A DNA stretch of 64,000 nt from Carya illinoinensis (Eukaryota > Streptophyta > Magnoliopsida > Fagales > Juglandaceae): NCBI RefSeq assembly GCF_018687715.1, contig NC_056767.1:5462001-5526000 (forward strand). Reading direction: 5' to 3'. Positions 23,051 through 39,435 of this stretch are shown here, one piece after another (position 1 is the stretch's first letter; every line of letters begins with the position of its first letter). Made by a program: the position numbers and the translations under genes. Below the pieces are notes generated by a model. That model had not been told where the DNA came from. It ran no database searches and saw only the letters and a list, made by a program, of their open reading frames with translations.

Positions 23051-24089
23051 AATTTTTAAGTACAACTCAATTCACTTCTCATCTTGTGTTAGTCATCTGG
23101 ACAATAGTTACATTAAAACATGTTTTCCAAATAATCCAAATGGAGTTTCAATTATTTTTTTTAAAAAATCAAACGATAGTATTTATATCTCAAAAATCAT
23201 TTTTAAATTTTTTTCTAAATAAATATAACATATTTAAAAATATTTTAAACATATGGTTAGCAAACAATAAATAACATTTTAATAATAAAACTTATTATTT
23301 AAATTATAAGTTATAAACTCTAAAACTATAAGATATAGTCTTCACCATAATTTTAAACATAGACTACGCTCGTTTATACACTTAACATTTAACAAAATAA
23401 AATTTTATTTATAAAGGAAAATGCTGGGGAGCACCCGTTGGGGACTACCGTTGGGGTTTTTATTTTATTTTATTTAATAATTAAGTAAATAGTTTTTAAT
23501 AATATTGTGATTCCAAAAAAATATTAAAAAATATATAAAAAAAGTAAAAAAATATATAAAATCAATTAGCAACAACTCCCAACGGGAGTGGTGACTGTAA
23601 AGCCACCCATTGATAAATGGGCTTCAAAAATGGAAACTGATGCTCTCAACACTGATTTTTACCACTCAGTGTTACAGATGAAATTTTTTATTTTATGTTT
23701 TAATTTTTTTATTTAGTAATTAAGGAAATATCTTTTAATAATATTGTGATTTTTAATTATTTTAAAAATATTTACAGGTGTTAAAAAATAACAAAAAAAT
23801 TAATTATTATTTAAAAGTGTTAAAAAATAACAAAAAAAAGTTAATTATACTTTAACGATAGACGTAGCACCGTCTTTAAAAGAATATATTATTACGAGTA
23901 ATATTACGTACAATTATGAAATATGTAAATTTTGTACAATCGTTTTAAAAAAATATATAATTTATAATTAAAAAATTAACTTTCTTTTTCATATAAATCG
24001 TGAATTAATTTTTTTTTTTTTTTTTAAATTACATGACGCTTGGATGACTATAACTACAAATATCAATTCTATACCGCAATCATCGCATC
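23051..24089. other. AT-rich intergenic DNA with a MITE-like block
   Basis: No gene is visible. At 23418-23640 GCTGGGGAGCACCCGTTGGG faces CAACTCCCAACGGGAGTGG, an inverted arrangement with an AT-rich centre; a similar but diverged block lies at 38455-38690. The rest is A/T-rich homopolymer-like sequence. Confidence 0.45.
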
Positions 24090-24095
24090 CACGTG
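24090..24095. promoter_or_regulatory. G-box upstream of cytochrome b5
   Basis: CACGTG, the core bound by plant bZIP and bHLH factors, lies 340 bp upstream of the cytochrome b5 ATG. It is a single motif in an AT-rich region, so functional relevance is only suggested. Confidence 0.35.
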
Positions 24096-24432
24096 ATTCA
24101 TAAAGTATTTGAAATCTGGATCCTGCGAAATAAAAATCGTGTTGCATGGAAAGCGCGTCATATGACTTGCAGGTGGAACGTGATCAACGTCAACTCGGTC
24201 CAACACCCAACTCATTTAATACTGTGCTTCCTCCCATGTTAATACCCGACAACTTCGTACTGAGAGTCGACCCCGTACGTCCACAACGTGGCTTCCTAGT
24301 TCTAGCTCTTGCTTTGTGCCGTACAACCCCAACCTTTCTTCTACAAAATTCTGCCCCCCTCACTCCGTTGGTGCAAAATCTAGACCAATTTTCTCGCTTC
24401 CAACGCACCAATCTACTCATTATTCAGGAACC

Positions 24433-24529
24433 ATGGCGGCAAGAATTTTCACCCTCTCACAAGTTGAACGACATAGATCAAAGAAAGATTGCTGGCTTGT
24501 CATCAATGGCAGAGTAAATCCCTCTCCCT

Positions 24530-24576
<47 letters not shown>

Positions 24577-24945
24577 AACTGACTCGTTTTTCATCAGGTA
24601 TTGAACGTGACAAAGTTTTTGAAGGAACACCCAGGAGGAGAGGAGGTGTTGATGGAGTCTGCAGGGAAGGACGCCTCCAAGGAGTTTGAGGATGTTGGAC
24701 ACAGCAAGGGAGCTCAAAGCTTGCTCCGAAAATACCAGGTGGGTGTTCTTCAAGGACACATATTCCAAGACGGAGACTCCGAGGAAGTTGCCTATGAGGA
24801 ATCCGAGAACAAAGCTGAGATGACTGCTTTTGTGATCAAGCATGACCGACTGTCCAAGTTTCTGCGTCTCCTCCTCGAGTACTTCGTCCCTTTCTTGATT
24901 GGTGCCTCCTATTTCTGTTACAGATACTTCACCAGAGCACCCTAG
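24433..24945 (+). CDS. Cytochrome b5, tail-anchored ER form; exons 24433-24513 and 24598-24945
   Basis: A 142-residue haem protein that passes electrons to ER desaturases, hydroxylases and P450s. Exon 1 encodes MAARIFTLSQVERHRSKKDC and CWLVINGR; an 84-bp phase-0 intron (GTAAAT..TCATCAG) follows; exon 2 starts VLNVTKFLKEHPGGEEV. The haem ligands are His38 in HPGG and His62 in DVGHS, spaced 24 residues apart as in the family. The C-terminal part (about 115-138, FLRLLLEYFVPFLIGASYF) is one membrane helix followed by a short basic tail, YRYFTRAP, fitting ER tail anchoring. The usual VYDV motif reads VLNV. Length is normal and no break is seen. ATG 24433 is the first in its frame. An upstream ATG at 24146 opens a different, overlapping frame. 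This is the only intact host gene in the window. Confidence 0.93.
24514..24597 (+). other. Cytochrome b5 intron with CT microsatellite
   Basis: The 84-bp intron is almost filled by (CCCTCT)n then (CT)n at 24519-24573. Between the repeat and the AG lie a plausible branch site, AACTGAC, and a short T-rich stretch. Minimal-length plant intron. Confidence 0.85.
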
Positions 24946-25049
24946 ATCGCCAATCAGATGATTCAGACATCTTCCTCTAATCACCTCTCTTGGTACTGAA
25001 CTTTGTATTTTGGAGTTAAGGTTTTATAAATATTATGTTTACTTGTCAA

Positions 25050-25055
25050 AATAAA
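25050..25055 (+). terminator. Polyadenylation signal of cytochrome b5
   Basis: AATAAA, repeated just after, lies 105 bases downstream of the stop codon at 24943-24945. Confidence 0.5.
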
Positions 25056-25089
25056 AAATAAAAAAGAAAGAAAAGAGATCATGATCTTC

Positions 25090-25770
25090 CTCTAATTAAT
25101 TTAAATAATTTATTCGCCACTCATCATGTCTTAAATATGACATTTAGTAGTATGGATGAAAACATGTGTAAGTCATGCCCATTACTTGAAAAAATGTGAA
25201 GTCTCTACTGTTATAAAAATAATCTTTTGTCGTAAATTTCAAATTTATCTTCTTTTTTTAAATATGGTACATAAAGCTCGCACATTCTTAACATGCAAAG
25301 GCACTCAGAGTAGTGCTACAATCACAAAAATAATCTTAAAAAAGTAAATTCACAAATTGATATTGTTTTATATATTACATTAAATTTATTTTATAATAAA
25401 AATATATTTATAATTTAACGTATAATTGCATCATGCCACATAAATTGATAGATTTATTTTTATAAAATCTGTGGCTAAGGCATTTCTGGAAGTACGTTAG
25501 ATGAATTTGAACATGGTATCCAAAGTCCACTTACACTGCAAAATAAGCAAATAGCCTTGCAATCCCACTACACTATATTTACAACTTATCAATAAACTAA
25601 TATTTTATAAAAATTTAAACATATGGAATTAAAATTAAAACTAAAATATATATTTTAAAAAATATTATTTTATTAGAAGGTTGTAGAGCAATATTATTTT
25701 AAAAATGTAAAGCAGTAGTTGTTTTATCATTTCTCATAAAAACAAATATCTAGGTAGTGACTTGAGTCGA
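25090..25770. other. AT-rich intergenic DNA
   Basis: I see no gene, RNA or repeat boundary here. The short frame at 25156-25347 has no recognisable features. Confidence 0.5.
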
Positions 25771-25814
25771 TATGTACATGATCTATAGCCAGAAACAAAT
25801 CTTCACATTTAGGG

Positions 25815-25965
25815 CTAAGCAGAAATCCAAAAATTCGATTCCAGCCCCGGTTCCGCTCCGACAAATCAAAGTCGAAGTCGGAGACAGAGTCGAAGGTGGA
25901 GATTTGCTGACTCTGACTCCAACTTCTCATTCTGACTCCAATTTCGACTTCGCTCCAATATTGTA
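25815..25965. repeat. GACTCC/GGAGTC-rich repeat
   Basis: A compositionally odd block built from CCGACTCC-like words and their complements (TTCCGCTCCGACAAATCAAA, GTCGAAGTCGGAGACAGAG, CTGACTCTGACTCC). It looks like a degenerate satellite or transposon subterminal array. Non-coding despite open frames on both strands. Confidence 0.5.
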
Positions 25966-25984
25966 CATATTTTATAAAAATGTA

Positions 25985-26520
25985 TGTGTTTTTCTATATG
26001 TTAATCATATAAATATAAATATAATAACATATAATAATAATGTATAAATACTAAAATACATAATAACATGTTATACTAATGGATAAACACTAATATATAA
26101 ATAATAAATTTATAATAACATGTTGGTTAGCCCGGTTTGTGCGCATGTTTTTTTTTTTTTATTAGTTTTGTATAGAGTTGATTTGCTCTTTGGCTTGAGT
26201 TTTGGGATGTTTATACGGTTTTCTTCCGCCATAAGTAAGGGTTTTTAATAAATTGGGAGGAGGTCACTCGTGGACAGGTGACCTTCGTCTCTTTAGAAAT
26301 ATTTAGTACATGTGAGCATTATGCTATTTCAATATTACTACCATGTAACACTAAATTACTAATGTATAAACATGTGTAACATGTAATACAAATGTATAAA
26401 TGCTATAATGCATAATAACATGTAACATTATAATACTAATGTATGATAACATGTAATACTAATATATAAATAATAAATTTATAATAATAAGTAATACTAA
26501 TGTATAATAACTAAAGTATT
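25985..26520. repeat. AT-rich array of ATAATAACATGTAATACTAATGTATAA words
   Basis: Degenerate copies of a 25-30 bp word lie on both sides of the LINE tail at 26115-26300 (for example 26040-26110 and 26340-26510). The LINE piece therefore landed inside an existing array. Confidence 0.55.
26115..26300 (+). mobile_element. 5'-truncated LINE tail
   Basis: CGCCATAAGTAAGGGTTTTTAATAAATTGGGAGGAGGTC..GTGGACAGGTGACC..GTCTCTTTAG aligns in layout with the 3' UTR of the LINE ending at 45492 (ACTACAAGTGAGGGCTTTTTAATAAACTTGGG..GTGGGTGGCTACC..CTCTTCTC). No coding part remains. The poly(A) is very short and the target duplication is unclear. Confidence 0.6.
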
Positions 26521-28641
26521 GATTATATAGATTTTATATAACTATATCTTTTATAGTTAGTTAAACTCAATAATATACTTGCATGGCCCCATGGGTTAAT
26601 TATTATAAGCTAGTTATTGTTCCTAAATAATATAAGTAGACTAAATTGACTAATAATAATGTATGACTAATAATACATTCATCTTAGAGCATCCACATTG
26701 GTTTATGCATATGCATATCCAAAATCACCTCTTTTGGAGATCCAATTTACCATACAAGCAAAACTTTCACATTAACTTATTTAAATTTGAAACAAAATAA
26801 TAATAAAATATTATTATTATTATTATTATTATTTTTTTTGCTTTTTTTTTTATAGAGTTTGCAATTTCCATGTAATGGGTTATATATACATGCAATTAGC
26901 CCAAAGAAATTTCATTAGCACCCAATACATGTACTCAGAACGTGTGAGAGAGAGGTGCACAAGTTTGATCTTTAAATATGTAAACTATTTGAGTAAAATA
27001 TTTTTTAGGGAGTGAATGAGTAAAATATGTAAAGGTAAAATATGTAGAAAGAGATTGGGAGGAGAGAGAAAGAATGAGTAAAATATCTAACTGTTAGCTG
27101 TTATAACTGATTACGAGCCATTTTCTTCTTTTTACTGAAAGTTACATGCATAAGCTGATCTGGGTAGCTGCAAAAAAGCATTTTGAAGAAAATATTGGAC
27201 GTGGTATCCATAAATTCTACCACTTCAAGATGAGAGAATTAAGCTTTTGTTGAAAAGCTTGAAATAGAACTGTGAATTAATTAATGGGGATAGGTTGAAA
27301 CCAAAAGTTATACATAGCTAGCTAAAAAGGATAAAAACCACCAAGATATATTTATAGCTAGGTACTTAATATATATAGTGAGATGAGTTTCATGATGGAT
27401 TACAAAGGAGTACAATATTCAAGTATATCAAGCCAATTCTCTACAAATATCGAGACTTAGTTGAATAACATATACTCGAGATGGGATTAAAATATAAAAA
27501 TAAAAACCAATCAAGAGTCAACTAATTGGATTTGAAAAATCACGAAAAAACCGAGTATGGTGGAGAAAAATGCATGGTTATGAACCTCCTATACTAAAGA
27601 AAAAAGTGCATATTTTGATGCTTAGTTTGGGTTTTAACTATACTTAGAAACCATGTGCAGATGTGATATGTGCTTAGTTTGATGCTTAGTTTGGGTTTTA
27701 ACTAATACTTAGAACCCATGTGCAGATGTGATATGCGCTTACTTTGATGACAGCCATTTTAAGCTGCAATTAGAATAACAAATGGGTTTTAAGCATACTA
27801 CACAATTGATATTTGTGTCTGGCTTTTTTCCCATACTGCTAACATGCTTCGACTCACCCATATACTTCATAATAATCCAAAACAAATATCAAAGCAGCCA
27901 TTAGAAAAGGCCAAAAGTTCAAGTTTAAATAATGTAAAGCTTTGTTGAAATATTTGCAGTGGTAGAAAGAAAGATGAATCAAAATAGAAAGAAGAATAGA
28001 AAATATTGTCTTTTATTTTGGAGATAGGTAAAAAAAAAAAAAGAAATGCAAAGAAAAGAAAGAAACAAAGTTGTACACAGAACAAGACATCATGCAGATA
28101 TTGGGATAAAGTATTAATGCTTCTAAAATATGCAGAGAAAGACATTTTAATATTAAATCCATGAAGATTACGAATATAACTTACATATCAGTAAAATTCA
28201 CACACCAACAGTTGTTAGTGTAACAACTTAGGTTGTTAACATTGCAGTCACAAGTTTCCATTCTTAGAAGTCTATAAACCAGTATCAAAGGTCAATTATG
28301 CTACACAAATTCTATCCATGAACATGCAAAAACATCACACACAATCCATATACCTGAACCCCCCACATATATGGGAGAGCTTGGGGACTTGAAGCCAAGA
28401 ATCCATGTGGAGGTATAAGAGTGGAGGAAATGAGCAAATCAGACCAATGAAACAAAGAAACAAGCACAAGCTCTATCACATTAACCAAATTATTTGGGAA
28501 CAAGAGGAATGTAAATCTCTGAAGCACCAAAACAGAGTGCATAGCAAAATATTCAGCACAATCATGAGGATAGCTAGGTGCTTTAGTACTAAGCAATTCT
28601 CTTAAACATCCCTCATTTAACCTCAGTCTTCTCAACTACAT
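26521..28641. other. Intergenic DNA with small repeats
   Basis: 26690-26720 (GAGCATCCACATTGG) looks like a MITE edge. 27603-27750 holds two copies of a roughly 75-bp unit (TGCTTAGTTTGGGTTTTAACTA..CATGTGCAGATGTGATATG). The frame 28312-28635 (minus) has no recognised domain. No supported gene. Confidence 0.45.
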
Positions 28642-28694
28642 AAACCAAGCATACTATTTTTTTTTTTTTTTTTGAGAAAAACCCTTAGGCCATT

Positions 28695-31600
28695 TCATTG
28701 AACTAGATTAGAAACACAAGTAGGAAGTTCCTCCATAGTTACAATAACATCAGAAATGGTAAGAGCACTTTTTGCTAGTAAGTGGGCTACTGTGTTGCCA
28801 TTTCTCCTAACATGAGAAACAATCCACTTTACAAAAAAATTAAGACAAGTTTGAGCTTCACAAAGGAACATGCTAGAACTACTCCAATCTTCTACTTCTT
28901 CTTGAAGAGATTTAGTAACTTGTAAAGAGTCCCCTTCCAAAATAACTTCAGTTAACCCCAAGTCTCTAGCAAACTGGGCTGCAACTAATGCCCCATAAGA
29001 TTCAGCTAGAAGAGGGTCAGGAAAGACACTTTTCCTTTGTCTCATTATTGCTATTGTCTGGCCTTTGTCATCTCTTACAACTACCCCTACTCCAACAAGT
29101 CCTTTAGCTTTGTCCACTGCTCCATCCCAATTTACTTTGAACCAAGTCGTTGGTGGGGCCTGCCACACTTTTGCTGAGAGGCACTGGTGTTGGAATTTGC
29201 TTTGTTTCTGTGATTGGCCCTCCTCAAACAGCAACTCCAATCTCAGTTTTGATTCTCTTATCAATATGTCAGGAGGCATGAAAGGTTTGTTGAAGATGAA
29301 TGAATTCCTTCTCAACCATAGTTGTCTTGCTACCACCACGAACTCTTACAGCTCTTCTAAATTGAGAGCATCAATCAAAGCCTCAAAGAATTCTAACATA
29401 GGCACGTAAGAGCTTTTACTTTTCTGTAGTTTTTTGAAGCACAGGCTCCAGACATCCTTTGCAGTCTCACAGTTCCACAGGATATGCATGGTACTTTCTT
29501 CTTCTCTACTACACAAAGGGCATAGTGGTTCACTCACTATCTTCCTTTTGAACAGGTTGAGTTGAGTAGGGAGGGAGTCTTGACATGCTCTCCACAAAAA
29601 CATCTTTTCACTTGGTGCAGTACAAAACTACCATATCTTGTTCGACACAACTTTGAAGCATTTACTGGTTGATGCTTGACCTTTGTTTGCTACTTCTGTT
29701 TCCGTCTCCATGTGGTATGCACTCCTCACTGAGAAAGATCCTCCCTTTGTACCATGCCAAATGAATCTGTCTCTCGAGTTCATAGAGCTGACAGGTCTTT
29801 GAAGAATCACTGCAACTTCCCCTTCTTCAAAGATTTCTTTTACAAGTTCTATTTTCCAACTCATTGTTGTAAGGTCAATGAGTTCTGCCACTGTTGCCTT
29901 GCCATCGAGCACCTTAACTGGACTTGTTACCTTTGTTGGCTTAGTTTTAACTAACCATTTGTCTGTCCAAATGTGTACTTTGTCTCCTGAACCCACCATC
30001 CAAAAGGACCCTGCCTCTACTATTTTTCTTGCAGCCAACAGACTTCTCCATACAAAAGAAGGCTTAGATCCCACCTTAGCTGATTGGAAGTTTGATTGAG
30101 GGAAATACTTGGCTTTTAAGACTTTGGTTGCGAGGGAGGAGGAATCTTGAATTATTCTCCAACATTGCTTGTATAGCAAAGCTTTGTTGAAAATTTCAAG
30201 GTCCTTAAAAACCAAACCCCCCTCAGCTTTTGATTGCCCCATCCTTTTCCATGAAAGCCAATGTATTTTTTGCTCTTTTTCTTGCTGTCCCCACCAGTAC
30301 TTTTGAATGACACTGTTTATAGCTTGTATGAGGGTTAAAGGGAGCTTGAACACACTCATTGTGAAAGTTGGAAAAGCTTAAATCACTGCCTTTAGATAAA
30401 TTTCTTTTCCTGCCTGAGAGAGGGTCTTGATTCTTTGACTATTAAGCTTTAGATTGATATTGTCTAGTAGGGTCTTGAAGGTTTTGAATCTGTCCTTTCC
30501 AACCATTGGGGGCAATCCCAGATACCTCTCATATGGCATGGTGGTCCTCATTCCTGCTATTGACAAGATGAATCTTTAAGTAATTCTGCTGGTATTCTTG
30601 CTGAAAGCTACAGAAGTTTTCTCCACATTTAATCATTGGCCCGAGTCCTTTTCATAAGCTCTCAGTAGACTTACCATCCTACCTCATTCTTCTGCATTGG
30701 CCTTGCAGAACAACAAGTTATCATCTGCAAAGAAGAGATGGGATACCCTCATCTGTCCACAAGCCACTAGTACCCCATGTATTAACTCCTTCTCTTCAGC
30801 TTTGCATATCAAACTACTCAAGGCTTCAGCACACAATATGAAAAGGTAAGGTGATAGGGGATCACCTTGCCTTATGCCTCGAGTGGGGGAGAAGGATTTC
30901 TGAGGTTCACCATTCACCAGTAAGGAGTAGTTGACTGTTTCAACACAGTGCATCACCAAGTCTACCCATTTTTTGCCAAAACCCAGCTTGATAAGAACTG
31001 CTCTCAGAAAACACCACTCCACTCGGTCGTAGGCTTTACTCATGTCTAGTTTCAAAGCTATATGGCCTTCTCTACCTGCCATTCTACATTTCATAGTATG
31101 CAATGCCTCAAAGGCAATAATAATATTATCTAAAATAAGTATGTTAGGTACAAAGGCTGATTGAGAAGCAGAAATGACACTAGGGAGCACTTTTTTCAAT
31201 CTATTTGCTATAACTTTTGAGATAAGTTTATAGAGGACATTACATAGGGATATAGTTCTGAATTCTATCACCTTTGTTGGTGCCCTCTTCTTTGGTATCA
31301 AAGCAATGAGAGTGTTGTTGATGCTCCCCATGCTCTCCTTCCCATTTAGCACATTCAATACAGCTTCACACACTTTAGGACCCACTATAGACCAGTGTTT
31401 ATGGTAGAAAATTGCAGGAAAACCATCTGGTCCTGGCGAGCTTAGCCCATTCATGCTTAATAAAGCTTCTTCCACTTCCTGAGTGCAGTAGGATCTGTTA
31501 AGAGACTCATTTTGGGACTCAATCACTCACGCCTCTAATGAAGAGATGCAATTGAAGGGTTAAGTAGGGTTTGAGGAAGTGAAAAGGTCAGTGAAGTAGC

Positions 31601-32798
31601 TTTGGAACATTTCACAAATTCCCTTACTCGAGGTTACAGTCTGGTCATTGCTATCCACCAACTTCTTGATCATATTTGTTTTTCTTCTCTGTGATGCAGC
31701 TTGGTGGAAGAACTTAATATTCCTATCTCCCTCCTTCAGCCACCTCTGTTTGGCCCTTTGCTTCCACTTTATGTTATCAGACTCTAAGATTACATCCACC
31801 TCTCTTTGTACTTTCTTAATTTCATCAATGAGATGGCGTGAGTTTCTGTCCTGAAGATAGGATAGATGTGCCAACTGATCTTGGATTCTTTTCTTAGAAT
31901 TACCAAACTTTTGTTTGCTCCACTGAGTAAGTTTTTGTTGGCAGTGTTGCAGGTTTTTTGAAATGAGGTTTATTATGTTACCAGCCACGGATGGGGCCTT
32001 CCATGCCTCTTCCACTATTTTGTAACAGTCTTCACTAAAGGTCCAGCTAGCTTCAAACCTAAAAGGCCTCCTACTTCTGTTGGGTGCAGAACTTAGTTGA
32101 TCCATAGTGATCCAAATTGGGTTGTGATCTAAGCTTAATGAGGGGAGGGTAAGAACCTTAGGGTCTGTGTACAGCTCAAGCCACTTCCCATTGCAGAGAG
32201 CCCTATCTAATCTCTCTTTTGTGAAAGTCATCCCTTGCCTTCCATTTGTCTAGGTGAACTTGTTTCTTGAATACCCCATATCAAACAGGCCACATTTGTC
32301 TATGGCCTCTCTAAATAGCTTCATTTGTTTAAAAAGCCTCAGGGGACCTCCACACTTCTCTCCATAGTGTAGAATTTCATTGAAATCTCCTACACATAGC
32401 CATCCAGAATTTGTGGTTGGCTTAAGGGCTTCAAGTAGTAACCAATTCTCGTGCCTTTTTTCTATTTTTGGGTGGCCATAGAAGCCAGTTAGGGTCCAGG
32501 TTGTTCCCTCTATCATGCCAGTGATAGACAGAGAGATGTGGGACTGAGTATAGGACAAAACCTCAGCCTCAATTCCTTCCTTCCAGAAAAAAGCTAGACC
32601 TCCTCTAGTTCCAACTGGATTGACTATGCAGCCATGATTATAATTTAGCAACCTCTTTACTGATTCCACCTTGATTCTCTTACTCTTTGTTTTCATTAAG
32701 AAAACAAAGGATGGGGACTTATTTTGCACCATAAGGAGCAAATTATTAACTGACCGAGCGTTCCCAAGCCCTCGGCAGTTCCAGCTTAAGCAACTCAT
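28695..32798 (-). pseudogene. LINE ORF2: endonuclease, reverse transcriptase, RNase H (broken)
   Basis: Collinear frames give an APE-type endonuclease (32798-31560: MSCLSWNCRGLGNARSVN, LCVGDFNEILHYGEKCGG, LDHNP), a non-LTR RT (31526-29628: SSPGPDGFPAIFYHKHW, LIPKKRAPTKVIEFRTISL, KLDMSKAYDRVEW, TRGIRQGDPLSPYLFIL, FFADDNLLF), zf-RVT (29603-29346: CPLCSREEESTMHILWNC) and RNase H (29339-28695: FKVNWDGAVDKAKG, LAESYGALVA, LEGDSLQV). The RT aspartates (FADD) survive. The endonuclease Glu of the FLMET motif reads Lys (FLMKTK). Stops include TAG at about 32248, TAA and TGA near 31515-31560 and TGA near 30680, plus frameshifts near 29610, 29345 and 30365. These enzymes normally nick target DNA and prime cDNA synthesis there. 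Confidence 0.92.
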
Positions 32799-33193
32799 CT
32801 CAAGTGGTGGGGCTGGAATCTAGCCACCACCATGTCATCCTTGTTTAAAGACAAGGCAGGTCTTTGCTCACTCTTTGCCTTCTTAAGGGACCTTGTTGTA
32901 ACTGCACTGGTAATGTGAATCCCATCTCTCTTAGAGCCACAGTGCCTATTCTCTTTGTCTTGTTCAATCTCTGTAAGCAGACCATCACTACTTCTGTCTC
33001 TTACTTTCCTCTTCTAGGTTGCTTGCCTCTACATCTTCTGCAGGACTTGGACTTGGTCTGAAACTAAATGGGCCAGAGATGTGGTTTGGGCCTTCAGGTC
33101 ACGGCTGATCTCGTGGCCCAATTTTTTGTTGTGGGCCTTTTCTTGATTAGTGTTATTTGGTTTGCAGCTAAGAGGTTCAGATACTTCAACACC

Positions 33194-34227
33194 TTACATC
33201 AGACAATTTTCTGCAACCAGAAAAGGCTTCTCTGGTATGTCCCAAATTAGATGTCCATCTGTTTCCTTAATTGGTGTCTGCTTACACTGCACTTTCTGGA
33301 CATTAGAAAGTTCTAATTTAGTTACGATTTTGGCAGTTGAGAGGTCCCCATCTTGTAGGCTAGCTTTCTGACCACCTGAGCTGGTCCCATGTTTCTTGAA
33401 TGGAGAGTCATCCCTGACCTCTCTCTCCTCCTCCCACGACTGCTTCTCTGGTTCTTCAGGTGAGCCTTCTGAACCATACTTCTTTGTTAAGAAGTCACTC
33501 TCTCTAGCTGCTGGGGCTCGGAGCCAAGTCCCATATTGCAGCTTGTTACTGTCTGAGAGTATAGCAGAACAGCCCTTCTGTGCATGCATAATCACACCAC
33601 ATTTAAAGCAAAAAGAAGGCAAACTTTTATATTTGAGAGGGATCCAAATTCTTTTACCTTCAACAAACAGAAAAAGACCTCTTTGGAGAGCTTTGGAAAT
33701 ATCCAGTTCCACCTTTATCCTCAAGAATTTACCCCATCCAATACCCTCTCATCTGCTTGGACCATTAAAAACTTTCCAATGGCATTACCAATCCTAGTTC
33801 CAACTTCCTCAATCATGCTTGCTAATGGCATATTAAAGGCCTACACCCAGAACTCCTCTGTGGAAAAAGGGACTTCATTAATGGAGCTATTCCCTTCATA
33901 TAAATTCAGACATAGTAGCCACCTATCAAAGGACCATGGTCTTCCACGTATGACCTGTTGGAGATCCCTCTCAAGGTGGAACTCTACTAAGTATTTGTTT
34001 GTTCCCACTTCTATAAACTGAATCCAACTCTTGCATCTCCACACCTTTGACATTGTGGTTTTGAAAGCTTCTCTATTCACTGGTCTTTCAACAATGATCA
34101 TAACCAGAACACAGAACTGGCTTTGTTTCTTGACTTTGCCTACCAAGTTTGAAGGCATAACCACCTCTCCTTTTTCCTTCTTAGTTAGACTGAGACCTTC
34201 CCATTGTCTAGCTAAGTCTTCCTCCAT
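33194..34227 (-). pseudogene. LINE ORF1: RNA-binding protein with DUF4283 and zinc knuckle (broken)
   Basis: MEEDLARQWEGLSLTKKEKG starts a DUF4283-type domain (FKTTMSKVWRCKSWIQF, FHLERDLQQVIRGRPWSF, WLLCLNLYEG) that stops at a Trp-to-stop codon (33841). After a frameshift it resumes at 33724 as RIKVELDISKALQRGLFL, WIPLKYKSLPSFCFKCG and CX2CX4HX4C (CFKCGVIMHAQKGC). A Ser/Glu-rich tail ends at 33194. This is the usual plant L1 ORF1 layout. Confidence 0.87.
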
Positions 34228-34329
34228 GTTTCCTCTTCAAACCAGCTGAAAACTAGTTTAAGAGACTAGGCTCTCCTAGAGAGAAAAATCTCCACCTTCA
34301 AGGAAAGGACGTTGAAACCAAGCATACTA

Positions 34330-39379
<5,050 letters not shown>

Positions 39380-39435
39380 CACTCTGCTAGGGCTTCACGT
39401 TTTCGATCTCGGTTACGCTCACGTACATTCTCTGC

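Larger units (their letters stand above)
28642..34329 (-). mobile_element. Full-length L1-type LINE with 15-bp target duplication
   Basis: The element lies at 28657-34314 on the minus strand; its poly(A) appears as the T-run at 28657-28673. The direct repeat AAACCAAGCATACTA is identical at 28642-28656 and 34315-34329. Length 5.66 kb. It has two genes, ORF1 (34227-33194) and ORF2 (32798-28695), both broken. An intact target duplication at both ends shows the whole element was copied in, not a truncated one. Confidence 0.93.

Noticed and set aside
24478..24984. 168-codon minus-strand frame across cytochrome b5
   Set aside because: It is the shadow of the real gene plus the CT repeat read as Arg-Glu; the plus-strand gene has haem ligands and splice sites.
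28312..28635. 107-codon minus-strand frame that might be a host exon
   Set aside because: No domain recognised and no matching neighbouring exon; CAG|GTAT near 28350 alone is not enough.
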